NCBI GenBank assembly: GCA_035543875.1
Contig: DATKIY010000055.1
Coordinates: 1-10,129 of the forward strand
DNA: 10,129 nucleotides
From: DATKIY01 sp035543875
Lineage (GTDB): Bacteria; Actinomycetota; Actinomycetes; JAHEKZ01
Reading direction: 5' to 3'
Made by a program: the position numbers and the translations under genes. Shown one piece after another: positions 1 to 8,321 of the stretch (the stretch's first letter is position 1; every line of letters begins with the position of its first letter). The notes beneath the pieces were generated by a model. It was not told the origin of the DNA. It worked only from the letters and a program-made list of their open reading frames with translations, and made no database searches.

Positions 1-426
1 GGCGATATCACGGATGGTCGCGCGATCCGGGCGGAGTCTGCAACGACTGGCTGACTCAGCAACAAGCGATGCTTTCGCCCCGATGACGCTGGGCGGTTGT
101 CCGCCGACGACCTGCGGCCAGAAGTACCGCAACTGTCGCAAGGCCGACGAGTGGAACGTGCGCGCCTGAACTCCATCGACCCCCAGACCGCGTAGTCGCG
201 TACGGAGCTCCCCGGCCGCGCGGGCCGTGAAGGTCACTGCCAGCACGTGGTGGCTGGCCACCTGACCGGACTCCACCAAGTAGGCGATCCGATGCGTGAG
301 TGCCCGAGTCTTCCCGGTGCCCGCGCCAGCAAGCACGCACAGTGGCCCACGGGGTGCCAGTGCCACCTCGCGCTGCTCAGGATCGAGCTCAGCCAGGACT
401 TCAGGCGCTGCGGACTCGGACACCAC
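1..426 (-). CDS. uvrD2: ATP-dependent DNA helicase UvrD2, N-terminal part (cut by window edge)
   Basis: Superfamily 1A 3'-5' DNA helicase; the first 142 codons are visible and the rest lies beyond base 1. Seen: a Q-motif-like LDPEQR (residues 14-19), Walker A AGAGTGKT (33-40), motif Ia TFTARAAGELR (65-75), motif Ib TFHS (90-93), then ALRQLRYFWPQ (95-105). This last stretch, together with the TARAAGELR form of motif Ia, resembles mycobacterial UvrD2 more than UvrD1 or PcrA. Known of the family: UvrD2 works in DNA repair and is essential in mycobacteria. The start is taken as GTG at 426, because GAGG lies five bases upstream. GTG at 423 is an alternative, and the frame stays open further upstream without a better site. 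The next gene, the mycoredoxin, is divergent, as in mycobacteria. Catalytic motifs II-VI and any HRDC domain cannot be checked here. Confidence 0.88.
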   Translation of the reverse strand, partial: MVSESAAPEVLAELDPEQREVALAPRGPLCVLAGAGTGKTRALTHRIAYLVESGQVASHHVLAVTFTARAAGELRTRLRGLGVDGVQARTFHSSALRQLRYFWPQVVGGQPPSVIGAKASLVAESASRCRLRPDRATIRDIA

Positions 427-583
427 GGCATCCTCGCAGCCGCGGCCGACACCGCGCCGACGTGCCCCGCGCTGCCGGCAGTCGTACGGTGATGGGGAAC
501 TATTGATGCGTCACGATGCTTATCGACTGTCTAGCAACGGTTTGTCCCAGCACCCACCGCCCATGAAAGCGAGCTGCGCCAGC
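427..583. other. Divergent intergenic region between uvrD2 and the mycoredoxin
   Basis: 157 bases that must hold the promoters of both genes. The only clear structure is a perfect palindrome CTGCCGGCAG at 472-481. I find no TGTCRGTG motif, no LexA-type box and no convincing -35/-10 pair on either strand. Confidence 0.4.
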
Positions 584-850
584 ATGGTCATGATCGAACC
601 GTTGATCGTCTACACGACAACGGTCTGCGGACCTTGCGTTCGTCTCAAGCGGAGCCTGGACGACGCGGACATCCCGTTTACCGAGATCAACGTTGAGCTA
701 GACGAAGCCGCAGCTCAGTGGGTCCTGGAAATCAACTCGGGTAACCGGACGGTTCCCACCGTGAAGTTTGCTGACGGATCAACCCTCACCAATCCAACGC
801 TAGAACAGGTCAAAGCGCGGCTGGCGACCTTCCCGACGCAAGGGGGTTAG
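584..850 (+). CDS. mrx1: Mycoredoxin / glutaredoxin-like protein (Mrx1 family)
   Basis: Small cytoplasmic thioredoxin-fold oxidoreductase of 88 residues. In actinobacteria this family reduces protein-mycothiol mixed disulfides with mycothiol as electron source. Seen: beta strand then TTTVCGPC with the redox site CGPC at residues 15-18, and the glutaredoxin cis-proline loop NRTVPTVKFADGS (54-66) with TVP at 56-58, followed by TLTNP. The VPTVKFADGSTLTNP region is nearly identical to what I recall of M. tuberculosis Mrx1, whose active site is CGYC. The proline in CGPC is the thioredoxin-type residue. The start at ATG 584 gives the family length and has a purine-rich AGCGAG ten bases upstream. 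In-frame ATGs at 563 and 590 are possible alternatives. The gene is divergent from uvrD2 and convergent with nudC, leaving 37 bases between stops. Confidence 0.88.
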   Translation: MVMIEPLIVYTTTVCGPCVRLKRSLDDADIPFTEINVELDEAAAQWVLEINSGNRTVPTVKFADGSTLTNPTLEQVKARLATFPTQGG

Positions 851-887
851 CCGGTCCAACCGGTGGCACGGCTCCTCAAGGCGCGGT

Positions 888-1844
888 TCAACGCCATTCA
901 ACGTCTCCTGGAGACTCCGGCAGCGGTCCGCCGAACCACCGTTCGACCAACCTTCGTGCGATCGAGATACCGCCGGGCGGAATGACCTCACCCGACTCCA
1001 CGGCAGCGGCAAACTCGTCGCGACTAAACCAACGCACTTGCTCCAGCTCCACACCGTCGGCCGTTGGTCGCGCACCCGCCGATCGCGCTGAGAATCCCAG
1101 CATCAATGAGGCCGGGAACGGCCAGGGCTGCGACCCCAGATAGCGAACATCGGTGACTTCGATCGAAGACTCCTCGAATACTTCACGCATGACCGCCTGT
1201 TCGCTGGTCTCCCCCGGCTCGACAAAACCTGCAAGCGTTGAGAAACGACCGGGGGGCCAGGCGCTCTGTCGACCAAGGAGTGCGCGTTCCTGGGGATCGG
1301 TGACGAGCACAATCACCGCAGGGTCGGTCCGCGGAAAGTGCGAGGAGCCATCTTTGGTGCATCGTCGCTCAGCGCCAGCCATGACGACCTGAGTCGCTGC
1401 GCCACAACGGGGACAAAACTGATGAGCGGAGTGCCAGTTGGCGAGAGCCACGGCATGCACCAACAGCCCCGCTTCGATGGCGTCAAGCCGGGTCGCCAGC
1501 TCGCGGACCCCAGCGGGATTGTCGTCCTCGGACAACTCATCGACTCGAAGCGCGAACACCGACTGGCCGGCTGCATCGACGCCGAGGAAGTAACGTTCAC
1601 CTGAAGTTTTCGACGGTGACTCCCACCGCAACTCCGGCTGCGAAGATCCGATGCCAGCAGTTGTTGGAACTTTGCCATCAGCAACACGCAAGACGCGAGT
1701 CCCGATGCCATCCCACTGGCGAGCCAACCAATGCTCGTCCGCTCGACGATGCGCCGCGCGATCCAGACTTGGGAACCCGAACGTCAGGTCTGTCAGGGGG
1801 CTGGAATCGTCGATCACGCTCGAAACACTAGGCCCCGTCGCCAT
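888..1844 (-). CDS. nudC: NADH pyrophosphatase / NAD-cap decapping Nudix hydrolase NudC
   Basis: Hydrolyses NAD(H) to NMN(H) and AMP; family members also remove NAD caps from RNA 5' ends. The protein has 318 residues: an N-terminal domain (about 1-140), a zinc-ribbon-like segment (144-172) and a C-terminal Nudix domain. Seen: CPRC at 144-147, C162, then PRTDPAVIVLV; Nudix box G206 to I228 with E212, R220, E221, E224 and E225; and SQPWPFPAS at 238-246, the signature that separates NudC from other Nudix enzymes. Two oddities: the fourth zinc-ligand position is D165 (CTKD) rather than Cys, and the Nudix-box glycine is S227 (EESSI). ATG 1844 lies inside the 3' end of adnB (17-base overlap) without a clear Shine-Dalgarno, so translation is probably coupled. 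GTG at codon 10 is a possible alternative start. In M. tuberculosis I recall a TrkA/potassium-channel-type gene between nudC and adnB; it is absent here. Confidence 0.93.
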   Translation of the reverse strand: MATGPSVSSVIDDSSPLTDLTFGFPSLDRAAHRRADEHWLARQWDGIGTRVLRVADGKVPTTAGIGSSQPELRWESPSKTSGERYFLGVDAAGQSVFALRVDELSEDDNPAGVRELATRLDAIEAGLLVHAVALANWHSAHQFCPRCGAATQVVMAGAERRCTKDGSSHFPRTDPAVIVLVTDPQERALLGRQSAWPPGRFSTLAGFVEPGETSEQAVMREVFEESSIEVTDVRYLGSQPWPFPASLMLGFSARSAGARPTADGVELEQVRWFSRDEFAAAVESGEVIPPGGISIARRLVERWFGGPLPESPGDVEWR

Positions 1845-4800
1845 TGATGACCGCAGTCAGCCCCGTGCGGTCTAGCAAGGGCGATGGGCGCTCGACCACA
1901 CCGGTGCTGACGTAGTAAAAGGCAGCCGAGACTGACTCCAACGGCAGGTCGTGAAGCTCAGCCCACGCGAGCCGGTAGATCGACAGCTGAAGTGGGTCAG
2001 CGTGCGACCGTCCGGTCTTCCAGTCAACGACCTCGTATCTGACCTCTTCACCTGCCGAGGCGTCGGCTACGTACACCGCATCGATCCGACCTCGGATCGA
2101 ACGACCGCCGAGCACCAGCTGGAACGGGGCTTCAATGGCTGCCGGGGCACGGTCGGCGAACGGCCCAGCCAGGAAAACTGCTTGCAGTTCGGCAAGCTCG
2201 GTGGATCCGGCATCTGCACTTGCATCGTCGAGATCGTCTAGGTCGATGAGAGGGGTCTGCCCGAAGCGCGACTCAACCCAGGTGTGAAACCGAGTACCCC
2301 GCCGAGCCGCGCGCGCCGCCGGTCGAGGCATCGGTCTAGCCAGATCACGAGCCAGCCCTTGTGGGTCGTTCGCCAGCCGAACCACTTGTGACGCCGATAG
2401 CGCGGAAGGCAGGAGGACGTCTCGCGATGCGTGGCTGGCAGCTTGCGCCTCCGCGATGAGCGCCTGCAGGTCGTCGTCCCACGACCGAACCACTGCATTC
2501 GTGTCTGCTGGCAAGGGCACGTCAATGAAGAGGGGACTCTCGACCAGAGCCGCGCGCACCAGCTCCGCGCCAGCTTCCCGATTGACGGCGGCCGGCGTGG
2601 CGAACTCGACCGGCCAAGCCACGGGTTCGTGGTCGATGAGTGCTGGATTCACCGCACCGTCGGCAGGCTCGGGTTCCCAGTGAATCACCTTCGCCTCAGG
2701 CAGCCGATCTGTACAGAACGTGTGGACCTCCTCCAAGTACTGGCTGGGACCTCGGGGCTTCTGCTGCGTTGGCCCCCACCAATGACCACTGAGCACCAAT
2801 CGATGCTCAGCTCGAGTGAGTGCGACGTAGGCCAGCCTTCGCTCCTCCAGCAAGTCGTGCTGCTTCATCTCTTCGCGAAAGGCGTTGCAGTCCTTGTTTC
2901 CTGTCCAGTCGTTTACGGTGGGGAAGTCCGCGGCGTCGCCGCGCAGTGAGTACGGCAGCACTTGGGCCGACGAGATCCACAGCGAACGTCCTTGCGATGA
3001 CGGAAAGACGGTTTGGGATAGCTGCGGAACGTAGACGGTAGGCCACTCCAAGCCTTTAGCTTGGTGGATCGTCATAACTTTCACGCTGTCGGCCGACGTA
3101 CTGATCCCACGGTCCAAACCCGTTCGGTAGCGATCCGATGCGGCCAGAAAAGCCAGGAACGCGCCTAGCGTCGCCCTGCCGTCAAGGTCGACGAACTCGC
3201 CAACGTACCGACAGAACGTGGCGACGTTGTCAGCTCGGTTCGAACGACCGGTCTGTAGATCGCCTGCGGCGCGCACATCTAGTTCGATCTCTAACCCGAT
3301 CTGATCGATGACGCGTTGAACGAACTCCGGAAGGGGCTCCGCGCTGTGACGGCGAAGTTCGGTGAGCTCAACATCGATTGCGGCAAATCGCTGCCTTGCC
3401 TCAGCACTGAATGGCGCTTGGCCCGGGTCGTGCACCGCCTCGCTCAACGAGACGACCTCAGCTGGGTCGATGCCCGAAACCGCATCGGCCAGTGCGGCCG
3501 CCACGCTGTATTCAGTAGGGCGCTGTTCGGCAGTCGCTACGAGTTGTCGCGCACGCGCACCCAGGAGCGCGAGGTCTCTGGGGCCGATTCGCCATCGTGC
3601 ACCAGCGAGCAGTCGCAGCATCGCCGGGTTGGCAGTGGGATCGTCGACGACGAGCAGCATCGAAACGAGCTCGACGATCTCGGGTAGTTCCAGCAGTCCG
3701 CCCAGCCCAACCACTTCAACGGGTACGCCACGTGTGGTTAGGGCCTGGTAGATGTCCGGAAAGGTCTTGGTCTCTCGGCACAGCACAGCAATTGAACTGG
3801 GGCGCTCCCCCTGGCGGACGCGCTTGGAGATGTCGTCGCACAGCGCGGTTATCTCGTCCACCTGGCTCGCATAGAGCGCGAGTGAGATTTCTCCCGTGGC
3901 AGGCAGGTCTGGTCGGGGTTGCAGCTGAGCGACTTGTGGGTGGACAGCTCGCAGCGGCGCCGCCACTGCGTTGGCGAGCTCGAGAATGTTGGCGGCGGAT
4001 CGGTTGTTCTGGGACAAAGCGTGAACCGGTGCAGCGAGGTGCGAGTCGGAGAACTCGTGAGCAAACTCCGTGATGTTGCGCACGGACGCACCACGCCATC
4101 CGTAGATCGCCTGAAACGGGTCACCCACCGCCGTTACTGGGTAGCCCTCGCCGAAGAGCGCCAGCAGGAGCCGCTTTTGAGCTATGGACGTGTCCTGGTA
4201 CTCGTCGAGGAGCACCGCGCTGAACCGTTCGCGCTCGGACGTGCCGATGTCTGGGAAGTCTGCAGCGAGCACCGCCGCGCCTGCCATCTGATCGCCGAAG
4301 TCGACAACATCGCAACGAACCTTCTCGCGCCGGAATGCGACCACAAGCTCGAGCAGCTCGGTGCGGGCGAGTGCAGCCTCTTTGGCCTCCCGCGGACGAG
4401 CAGTCAATCGTCCGCGTTCCCGTTCAACGGCCGATAACTCAACAAGCAGTCGGGCATCGTGAGCGCGCACCGCCTCTGGCGACACCAGGTGCTCGTTCAT
4501 CTCAGCATCGAGCGCAACGACCGCCTCTGTCATTGCCCGAAGCTTGAGTCGCAGGTGCTGAAAGGGTCCATCGGAACGGCGTACGACCCGCTCCGCAAGC
4601 TGAAAGCTTGTGGCGTCGACCATCAGCTGGGCGCCCGGCTCTAACCCAGCTCGCAGTCCGTACTCGCGCAGGAGCGAGGCGGCGTATGCGTGATAGGTGC
4701 TGATGGTTGGCTCACCCTCGGCGACGTCATAACCCGAGGCAGCAAGTCGTTCTAGGGCCAACCGGACGCGCTGCGACAGCTCAGCGGCCGCCTTGTTGGT

Positions 4801-5025
4801 GAACGTCAGGCCGAGTACCTGCTCAGGAGGCAGGGCAGCGCTGCCCACCAACCACACGACCCGGGCACTCATGACCGCGGTCTTCCCCGAGCCCGCACCG
4901 GCGATGACAACGGAGGCAGACCGCGGGGACGTGATGGCCGCCAGTTGTTCGGCAGTAAACGGAATGCCAAGAATCGCTGGGAGCTGCTCTGGCAACAGGA
5001 CGTAGTCGGCGGTCGGTGTTGTCAT
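1828..5025 (-). CDS. adnB: AdnB subunit of the AdnAB helicase-nuclease (double-strand break resection)
   Basis: Large motor-nuclease of 1065 residues that pairs with AdnA to unwind and resect broken DNA ends in actinobacteria, the counterpart of RecBCD/AddAB. Motor motifs seen: Walker A AGAGSGKT (42-49), motif Ia LTFTNKAAAEL (73-83), STYHAYA (109-115), Walker B LLDEYQDTS (272-280), GDPFQAIYGWRG (301-312), QNNRSAANI (339-347), MTIHQAKGLEW (651-661) and VALTRAEHR (734-742). RecB-like nuclease seen at the C terminus: HTWVE (914-918), GRIDAVY with D982, VVDWKTG with D1001 and K1003, and QLSIY (1013-1017). In mycobacteria AdnB is the main translocating motor; all residues needed are present here. 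ATG 5025 is chosen because it overlaps the adnA stop as ATGA and has AGGAG eight bases upstream. A GTG at 5061 would add 12 residues but overlap adnA more. The end overlaps nudC by 17 bases. Confidence 0.95.
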   Translation of the reverse strand: MTTPTADYVLLPEQLPAILGIPFTAEQLAAITSPRSASVVIAGAGSGKTAVMSARVVWLVGSAALPPEQVLGLTFTNKAAAELSQRVRLALERLAASGYDVAEGEPTISTYHAYAASLLREYGLRAGLEPGAQLMVDATSFQLAERVVRRSDGPFQHLRLKLRAMTEAVVALDAEMNEHLVSPEAVRAHDARLLVELSAVERERGRLTARPREAKEAALARTELLELVVAFRREKVRCDVVDFGDQMAGAAVLAADFPDIGTSERERFSAVLLDEYQDTSIAQKRLLLALFGEGYPVTAVGDPFQAIYGWRGASVRNITEFAHEFSDSHLAAPVHALSQNNRSAANILELANAVAAPLRAVHPQVAQLQPRPDLPATGEISLALYASQVDEITALCDDISKRVRQGERPSSIAVLCRETKTFPDIYQALTTRGVPVEVVGLGGLLELPEIVELVSMLLVVDDPTANPAMLRLLAGARWRIGPRDLALLGARARQLVATAEQRPTEYSVAAALADAVSGIDPAEVVSLSEAVHDPGQAPFSAEARQRFAAIDVELTELRRHSAEPLPEFVQRVIDQIGLEIELDVRAAGDLQTGRSNRADNVATFCRYVGEFVDLDGRATLGAFLAFLAASDRYRTGLDRGISTSADSVKVMTIHQAKGLEWPTVYVPQLSQTVFPSSQGRSLWISSAQVLPYSLRGDAADFPTVNDWTGNKDCNAFREEMKQHDLLEERRLAYVALTRAEHRLVLSGHWWGPTQQKPRGPSQYLEEVHTFCTDRLPEAKVIHWEPEPADGAVNPALIDHEPVAWPVEFATPAAVNREAGAELVRAALVESPLFIDVPLPADTNAVVRSWDDDLQALIAEAQAASHASRDVLLPSALSASQVVRLANDPQGLARDLARPMPRPAARAARRGTRFHTWVESRFGQTPLIDLDDLDDASADAGSTELAELQAVFLAGPFADRAPAAIEAPFQLVLGGRSIRGRIDAVYVADASAGEEVRYEVVDWKTGRSHADPLQLSIYRLAWAELHDLPLESVSAAFYYVSTGVVERPSPLLDRTGLTAVINGDGA

Positions 5026-8000
5026 GACACCAACTCCTGGCCCGGTTGCTTGGCTGGGCACGAGCGCGTGAACGGGCAGTAGGTACAGGCCGAGCCGGGA
5101 GTTGCGGAGAAGTTCTCGGTGCCGATGACCTCAACCGCCCGTTCGAGCGCTTGGTCGAGCACTTCTCGGTGAGATGGAAACGCTTCCTGTTGTTGAACCA
5201 ATGCGTCCGGCTTGTTTGCTCCGGAAGTTAGTCGAAGTTGGACGAGCTCAGCGCCACCCGGTTGTCCGCTGACTCCCATGACCGCTGACTCCGCTACCGC
5301 TCGCTGGTAGGTAGCTAACTGAAGGTTGGACTCGACATCCCGCCGCGACGGCGCGGCCCGCATTGTCTTGAGGTCGACGACAACCACACGCTGTTGGTCG
5401 TCGATCTCAATGCGGTCGATGCGACCTCGCAGCCGAACGTCGCGACCACCGATCGTGAGCACGGTTTCAAAGTTGGCCTCGCTTGCCGCGAGCTCACGAC
5501 CACGGTTTGCCTGATGCCAGCTGACGAAACGCTGCAGGGCGGCGGTGGCTTCTTGGCGTTCGGACGTGGATTCCCAGGGAGCCGCGAACTGAAGCTGATC
5601 CCAGACACTGTCAGCGTGCCTGACCAAATCGTCCACCGTGTCCGGAAGCACTCCGCGCGCTACTCCATCTGCCAGAGCGTGGACAACTCCGCCGAACCCG
5701 GCCGGCGCACCTCGGGACTGTTCAGCATGTACTTCGCGACTGAGAAACCACTGACGCGGACACCCGGTGAGCTTTTCTAGCTGTGAGCCGGACAACTCAA
5801 GTGGTTGGTCGGCGTTGCGTACCGGCACGTCCGAAGCGGTCAACGGCAACAACCCCCACCACCTATCGGGATGGGCGGCGGCTACAAGCGGTTGACCGTC
5901 GACAATGGTTGATGCGAGCAGAGCAAGTCGATCCGCTGCGGCGCGGCGCAAGTCAAGAGATGCAGCCGGATCGCACACCACCGAACGAAGCTGCGCAGTG
6001 AGCGCGGACAGGGTGAGTGGGCGTGCCGACTCCTGACCATGCTGGACGATCTCGACACCCAACTCGTCGACGAATGTAGAGACGCGCGGGCCATCATCGA
6101 CGGGAGAGTCGACGGCAGTGACTACGAGGCGTCGCTTGGCGCGAGTGGTCGCGACGTAGAACAGGCGCCTTTCTTCGCGGCGCAGTTGCGCGGTGGTAGG
6201 TGGTTCGGTGAGCCCGCTAGGGCCGAGTCGGTCGGACTGCAGCAACGACCCACGCCGTCTGAGGTCGGGCCAGACCTCAGCCTGCACCCCCGCCACAACA
6301 ACGACCTCCCATTCGAGGCCCTTGCTGCGGTGAGCAGTAAGCAGGCGCACGCCTGTCGGTCTGCTGTCGGACTCCCCCCAAGTGTCGCCCGGGATCTGCT
6401 GGGCGCGGACTTCGGCGAGGAATGCGGCCACTCCCTGGGCGACCAACCTCTCGTCGGCTCGCGCGGCCACCTCGAACAGGGCCACCACTGCGTCGAGTTC
6501 TCGGTCAGCTGCACGGCTCGCCGATCCGCCGGCTAACCAAGCGCGCTCAAGTCGTTTCGGCCAAGACGTCCCCTGCCACAGGCACCAGAGCACGTCGTGA
6601 GCGCTTCCTCCTTCGGCTGCGATCGCACGCGCACGCTCGAGTAATTCGCTTAGGCGTTTCACATCTCGACAGAGGTGAGCAGGTAGTCCTTCAAATCTGT
6701 CAAGTAGTGAAGGTTCGAGCATGAGCCGGTGGATCAGTTCACTTGACTGCGTGGGACTGGCTGCCGACTCTGCCCGTTCAAGCGACCGCAAAGCACGCCC
6801 GAGACGTCGCAGCGCTGCAGGATCGCTGCCACCGAGCGGTGACAACAGCAACTCGCGCGCCGATTCGGGAGTGAGCGCCTCCATTCGGTCGACCAAAGTC
6901 AGTGCAGTCAACAACGGCGCGAGTGCCGGCTCGGCGGCCAGTGGTCGTTCATCGCCCGCGACATGAACAGGAACTCCACGAACGACAAGTGCACGTGCCA
7001 GGATCGGAAGTGTTGTGACGGCGGATCGGACCAGTACCGCCATGTCTGCCCATGCCGTTCCTGTGTGCAAGTGTTCACGTCTTAGCAGATCGGCGATCGC
7101 GTCTGCCTCCGCCTCTGCCGTGGGAAACGTGCGCACCTCAACGGACCCTGAACCGCAATTGGCAACAGGCGAGAGGTCACGATGTTCGTGGAGTTGATGG
7201 ACGAGGGAAGTACCCGCTCCACCTAGCTTGCGCGCGAGTTTGCGCGACGCATCGAGGATCTCCGGAGCGCATCGACGAGAAGTACGAAGCACAAATACGG
7301 AAGCGGGGCGTCCGTCAGAATGATGAAATCGGTCGGGAAACGAGAGAATATTCTGGACTTCGGCGCCACGGAAAGCGTAGATGGACTGGTCCGGATCTCC
7401 GACGACGACAAGGTCACGCCCAGAACCCGCGATGGCTTGGAGCAGGCGTTCCTGGGCCGGATCGGTGTCCTGGTACTCATCCACCAGCACGAGGTCGTAA
7501 GACTTTCGGAGGCGTTCACGCCCAACTGGTGATTCGGCGTACGCAACGGCGCGGGCGACAAGCTCTGAGTAGTCGACAACCCCACGGCCATCAATAACGT
7601 CCAGGTACTCGGCCATGAACTCGGCGGCGGCTGCCCAGTCGTCTCGGTCAGCAGCAACCTGACGAAGGTCGTTCGCATCAAAACCCAACGATCGCGCCCG
7701 CGCCAAGAGTGCGCGTACTTCGTCGGTGAAGCCACGAGTGGGGAGGGCCGCGTGAAGCGAGCGCGGCCAACTGACCGACTCGACCTCTAGGTCGTGGCTC
7801 AGTAGTTCGCGGACCGCAACATCTTGCTCAGGACCTGACATCAGCCGGACAGGCCTTCCGGCATCGCTATTGGCCTGCGCCTCGCTGAGTAACGAGAAGC
7901 CAAATCCGTGAAACGTCCATGCGAGCGGAACGCCAGCGGTTCGGCCCAACCGAGCACCGATTCGGAAACGTAACTCGCTGGCAGCCTTCCGGCTAAAAGT

Positions 8001-8249
8001 AAGAGTCAGGATGCGGCTCGGATCGGTGCCCGCATCGACCCGCGCGGCAACCGCTTCGACCAACGTGGTGGATTTGCCCGTGCCCGGCCCCGCCAACAAC
8101 AGGGCCGGCCCATGACCGGGCTTGGCCACCGCGTCGACCAGCCCTTGCTGATGTTTGTCGAGCACTACCGGACGCGGAGAAGCCGCCGGACCTCGGCGAA
8201 GCTCCCACTCGACCTCAGGAACCGCTTCGACGGTCGCTCGTCCGCTCAA
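5022..8249 (-). CDS. adnA: AdnA subunit of the AdnAB helicase-nuclease, with Fe-S-type cysteines
   Basis: Partner of AdnB in double-strand break end processing; 1075 residues. Motor motifs seen: Walker A AGPGTGKST (53-61), LTFSRKAASELR (83-94), TFHGFG (112-117), VDEYQDTD (256-263), GDPDQSIYAFRGAE (284-297), RTSRRCAPEI (322-331), LLTAHRSKGLEWE (636-648) and VATTRAKRRL (699-708). Nuclease seen: VVHALADG (855-862), GRIDRIE with D945, VVDLKT with D959 and K961, and QLATY (977-981). C830 plus C1055, C1058 and C1064 match the AddB/AdnA-type Fe-S cluster that staples the nuclease domain, which AdnB lacks. The start is TTG at 8249, supported by GGAGG five bases upstream. It is the first gene of the minus-strand unit; its stop overlaps the adnB start by four bases. 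A damage-type promoter motif lies upstream. Confidence 0.95.
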   Translation of the reverse strand: MSGRATVEAVPEVEWELRRGPAASPRPVVLDKHQQGLVDAVAKPGHGPALLLAGPGTGKSTTLVEAVAARVDAGTDPSRILTLTFSRKAASELRFRIGARLGRTAGVPLAWTFHGFGFSLLSEAQANSDAGRPVRLMSGPEQDVAVRELLSHDLEVESVSWPRSLHAALPTRGFTDEVRALLARARSLGFDANDLRQVAADRDDWAAAAEFMAEYLDVIDGRGVVDYSELVARAVAYAESPVGRERLRKSYDLVLVDEYQDTDPAQERLLQAIAGSGRDLVVVGDPDQSIYAFRGAEVQNILSFPDRFHHSDGRPASVFVLRTSRRCAPEILDASRKLARKLGGAGTSLVHQLHEHRDLSPVANCGSGSVEVRTFPTAEAEADAIADLLRREHLHTGTAWADMAVLVRSAVTTLPILARALVVRGVPVHVAGDERPLAAEPALAPLLTALTLVDRMEALTPESARELLLSPLGGSDPAALRRLGRALRSLERAESAASPTQSSELIHRLMLEPSLLDRFEGLPAHLCRDVKRLSELLERARAIAAEGGSAHDVLWCLWQGTSWPKRLERAWLAGGSASRAADRELDAVVALFEVAARADERLVAQGVAAFLAEVRAQQIPGDTWGESDSRPTGVRLLTAHRSKGLEWEVVVVAGVQAEVWPDLRRRGSLLQSDRLGPSGLTEPPTTAQLRREERRLFYVATTRAKRRLVVTAVDSPVDDGPRVSTFVDELGVEIVQHGQESARPLTLSALTAQLRSVVCDPAASLDLRRAAADRLALLASTIVDGQPLVAAAHPDRWWGLLPLTASDVPVRNADQPLELSGSQLEKLTGCPRQWFLSREVHAEQSRGAPAGFGGVVHALADGVARGVLPDTVDDLVRHADSVWDQLQFAAPWESTSERQEATAALQRFVSWHQANRGRELAASEANFETVLTIGGRDVRLRGRIDRIEIDDQQRVVVVDLKTMRAAPSRRDVESNLQLATYQRAVAESAVMGVSGQPGGAELVQLRLTSGANKPDALVQQQEAFPSHREVLDQALERAVEVIGTENFSATPGSACTYCPFTRSCPAKQPGQELVS
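5034..5038 (-). promoter_or_regulatory. Ribosome binding site for adnB inside the 3' end of adnA
   Basis: AGGAG on the minus strand, eight bases before ATG 5025 and within the last codons of adnA. Together with the ATGA stop/start overlap it supports coupled translation of the two subunits and the choice of the shorter adnB start. Confidence 0.75.
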
Positions 8250-8254
8250 GGATC

Positions 8255-8259
8255 CCTCC
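8255..8259 (-). promoter_or_regulatory. Ribosome binding site that fixes the adnA TTG start
   Basis: GGAGG on the minus strand, five bases before TTG at 8249. It is the only strong Shine-Dalgarno near the adnA N-terminus and is the reason for choosing a TTG start. Confidence 0.75.
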
Positions 8260-8321
8260 GGTTATGTGCCCAGGCGGGCTCTCGAAGTTTGTGGCTACTC
8301 AATCACCCGTGTGGTCACCAG

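Noticed and set aside
472..481. Palindrome CTGCCGGCAG between uvrD2 and the mycoredoxin as an operator
   Set aside because: A single short GC-rich palindrome is expected by chance in this base composition, and no matching promoter elements surround it.
593..608. TCGAACCGTTGATCGT resembles a LexA (SOS) box near the mycoredoxin start
   Set aside because: The right half matches GTTCGA in only 4 of 6 positions and the site lies inside the coding sequence, so it is most likely chance.
851..863. CCGGT-CCA-ACCGG hairpin between the convergent mycoredoxin and nudC genes as a terminator
   Set aside because: The stem is only five base pairs with a three-base loop and no T-run on either side; too weak to call.
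2431..4437. Several plus-strand open frames of 120-170 codons opposite adnB
   Set aside because: They overlap a gene with unbroken helicase and nuclease motifs, show arginine/proline/serine-rich shadow composition, and have no recognisable domains. They are expected in GC-rich DNA.
6039..7735. Long frames on both strands within adnA (for example 6039-6536 plus, 7223-7735 minus)
   Set aside because: They are out of frame with conserved AdnA motifs and show no domain of their own, so they are antisense or alternate-frame shadows.
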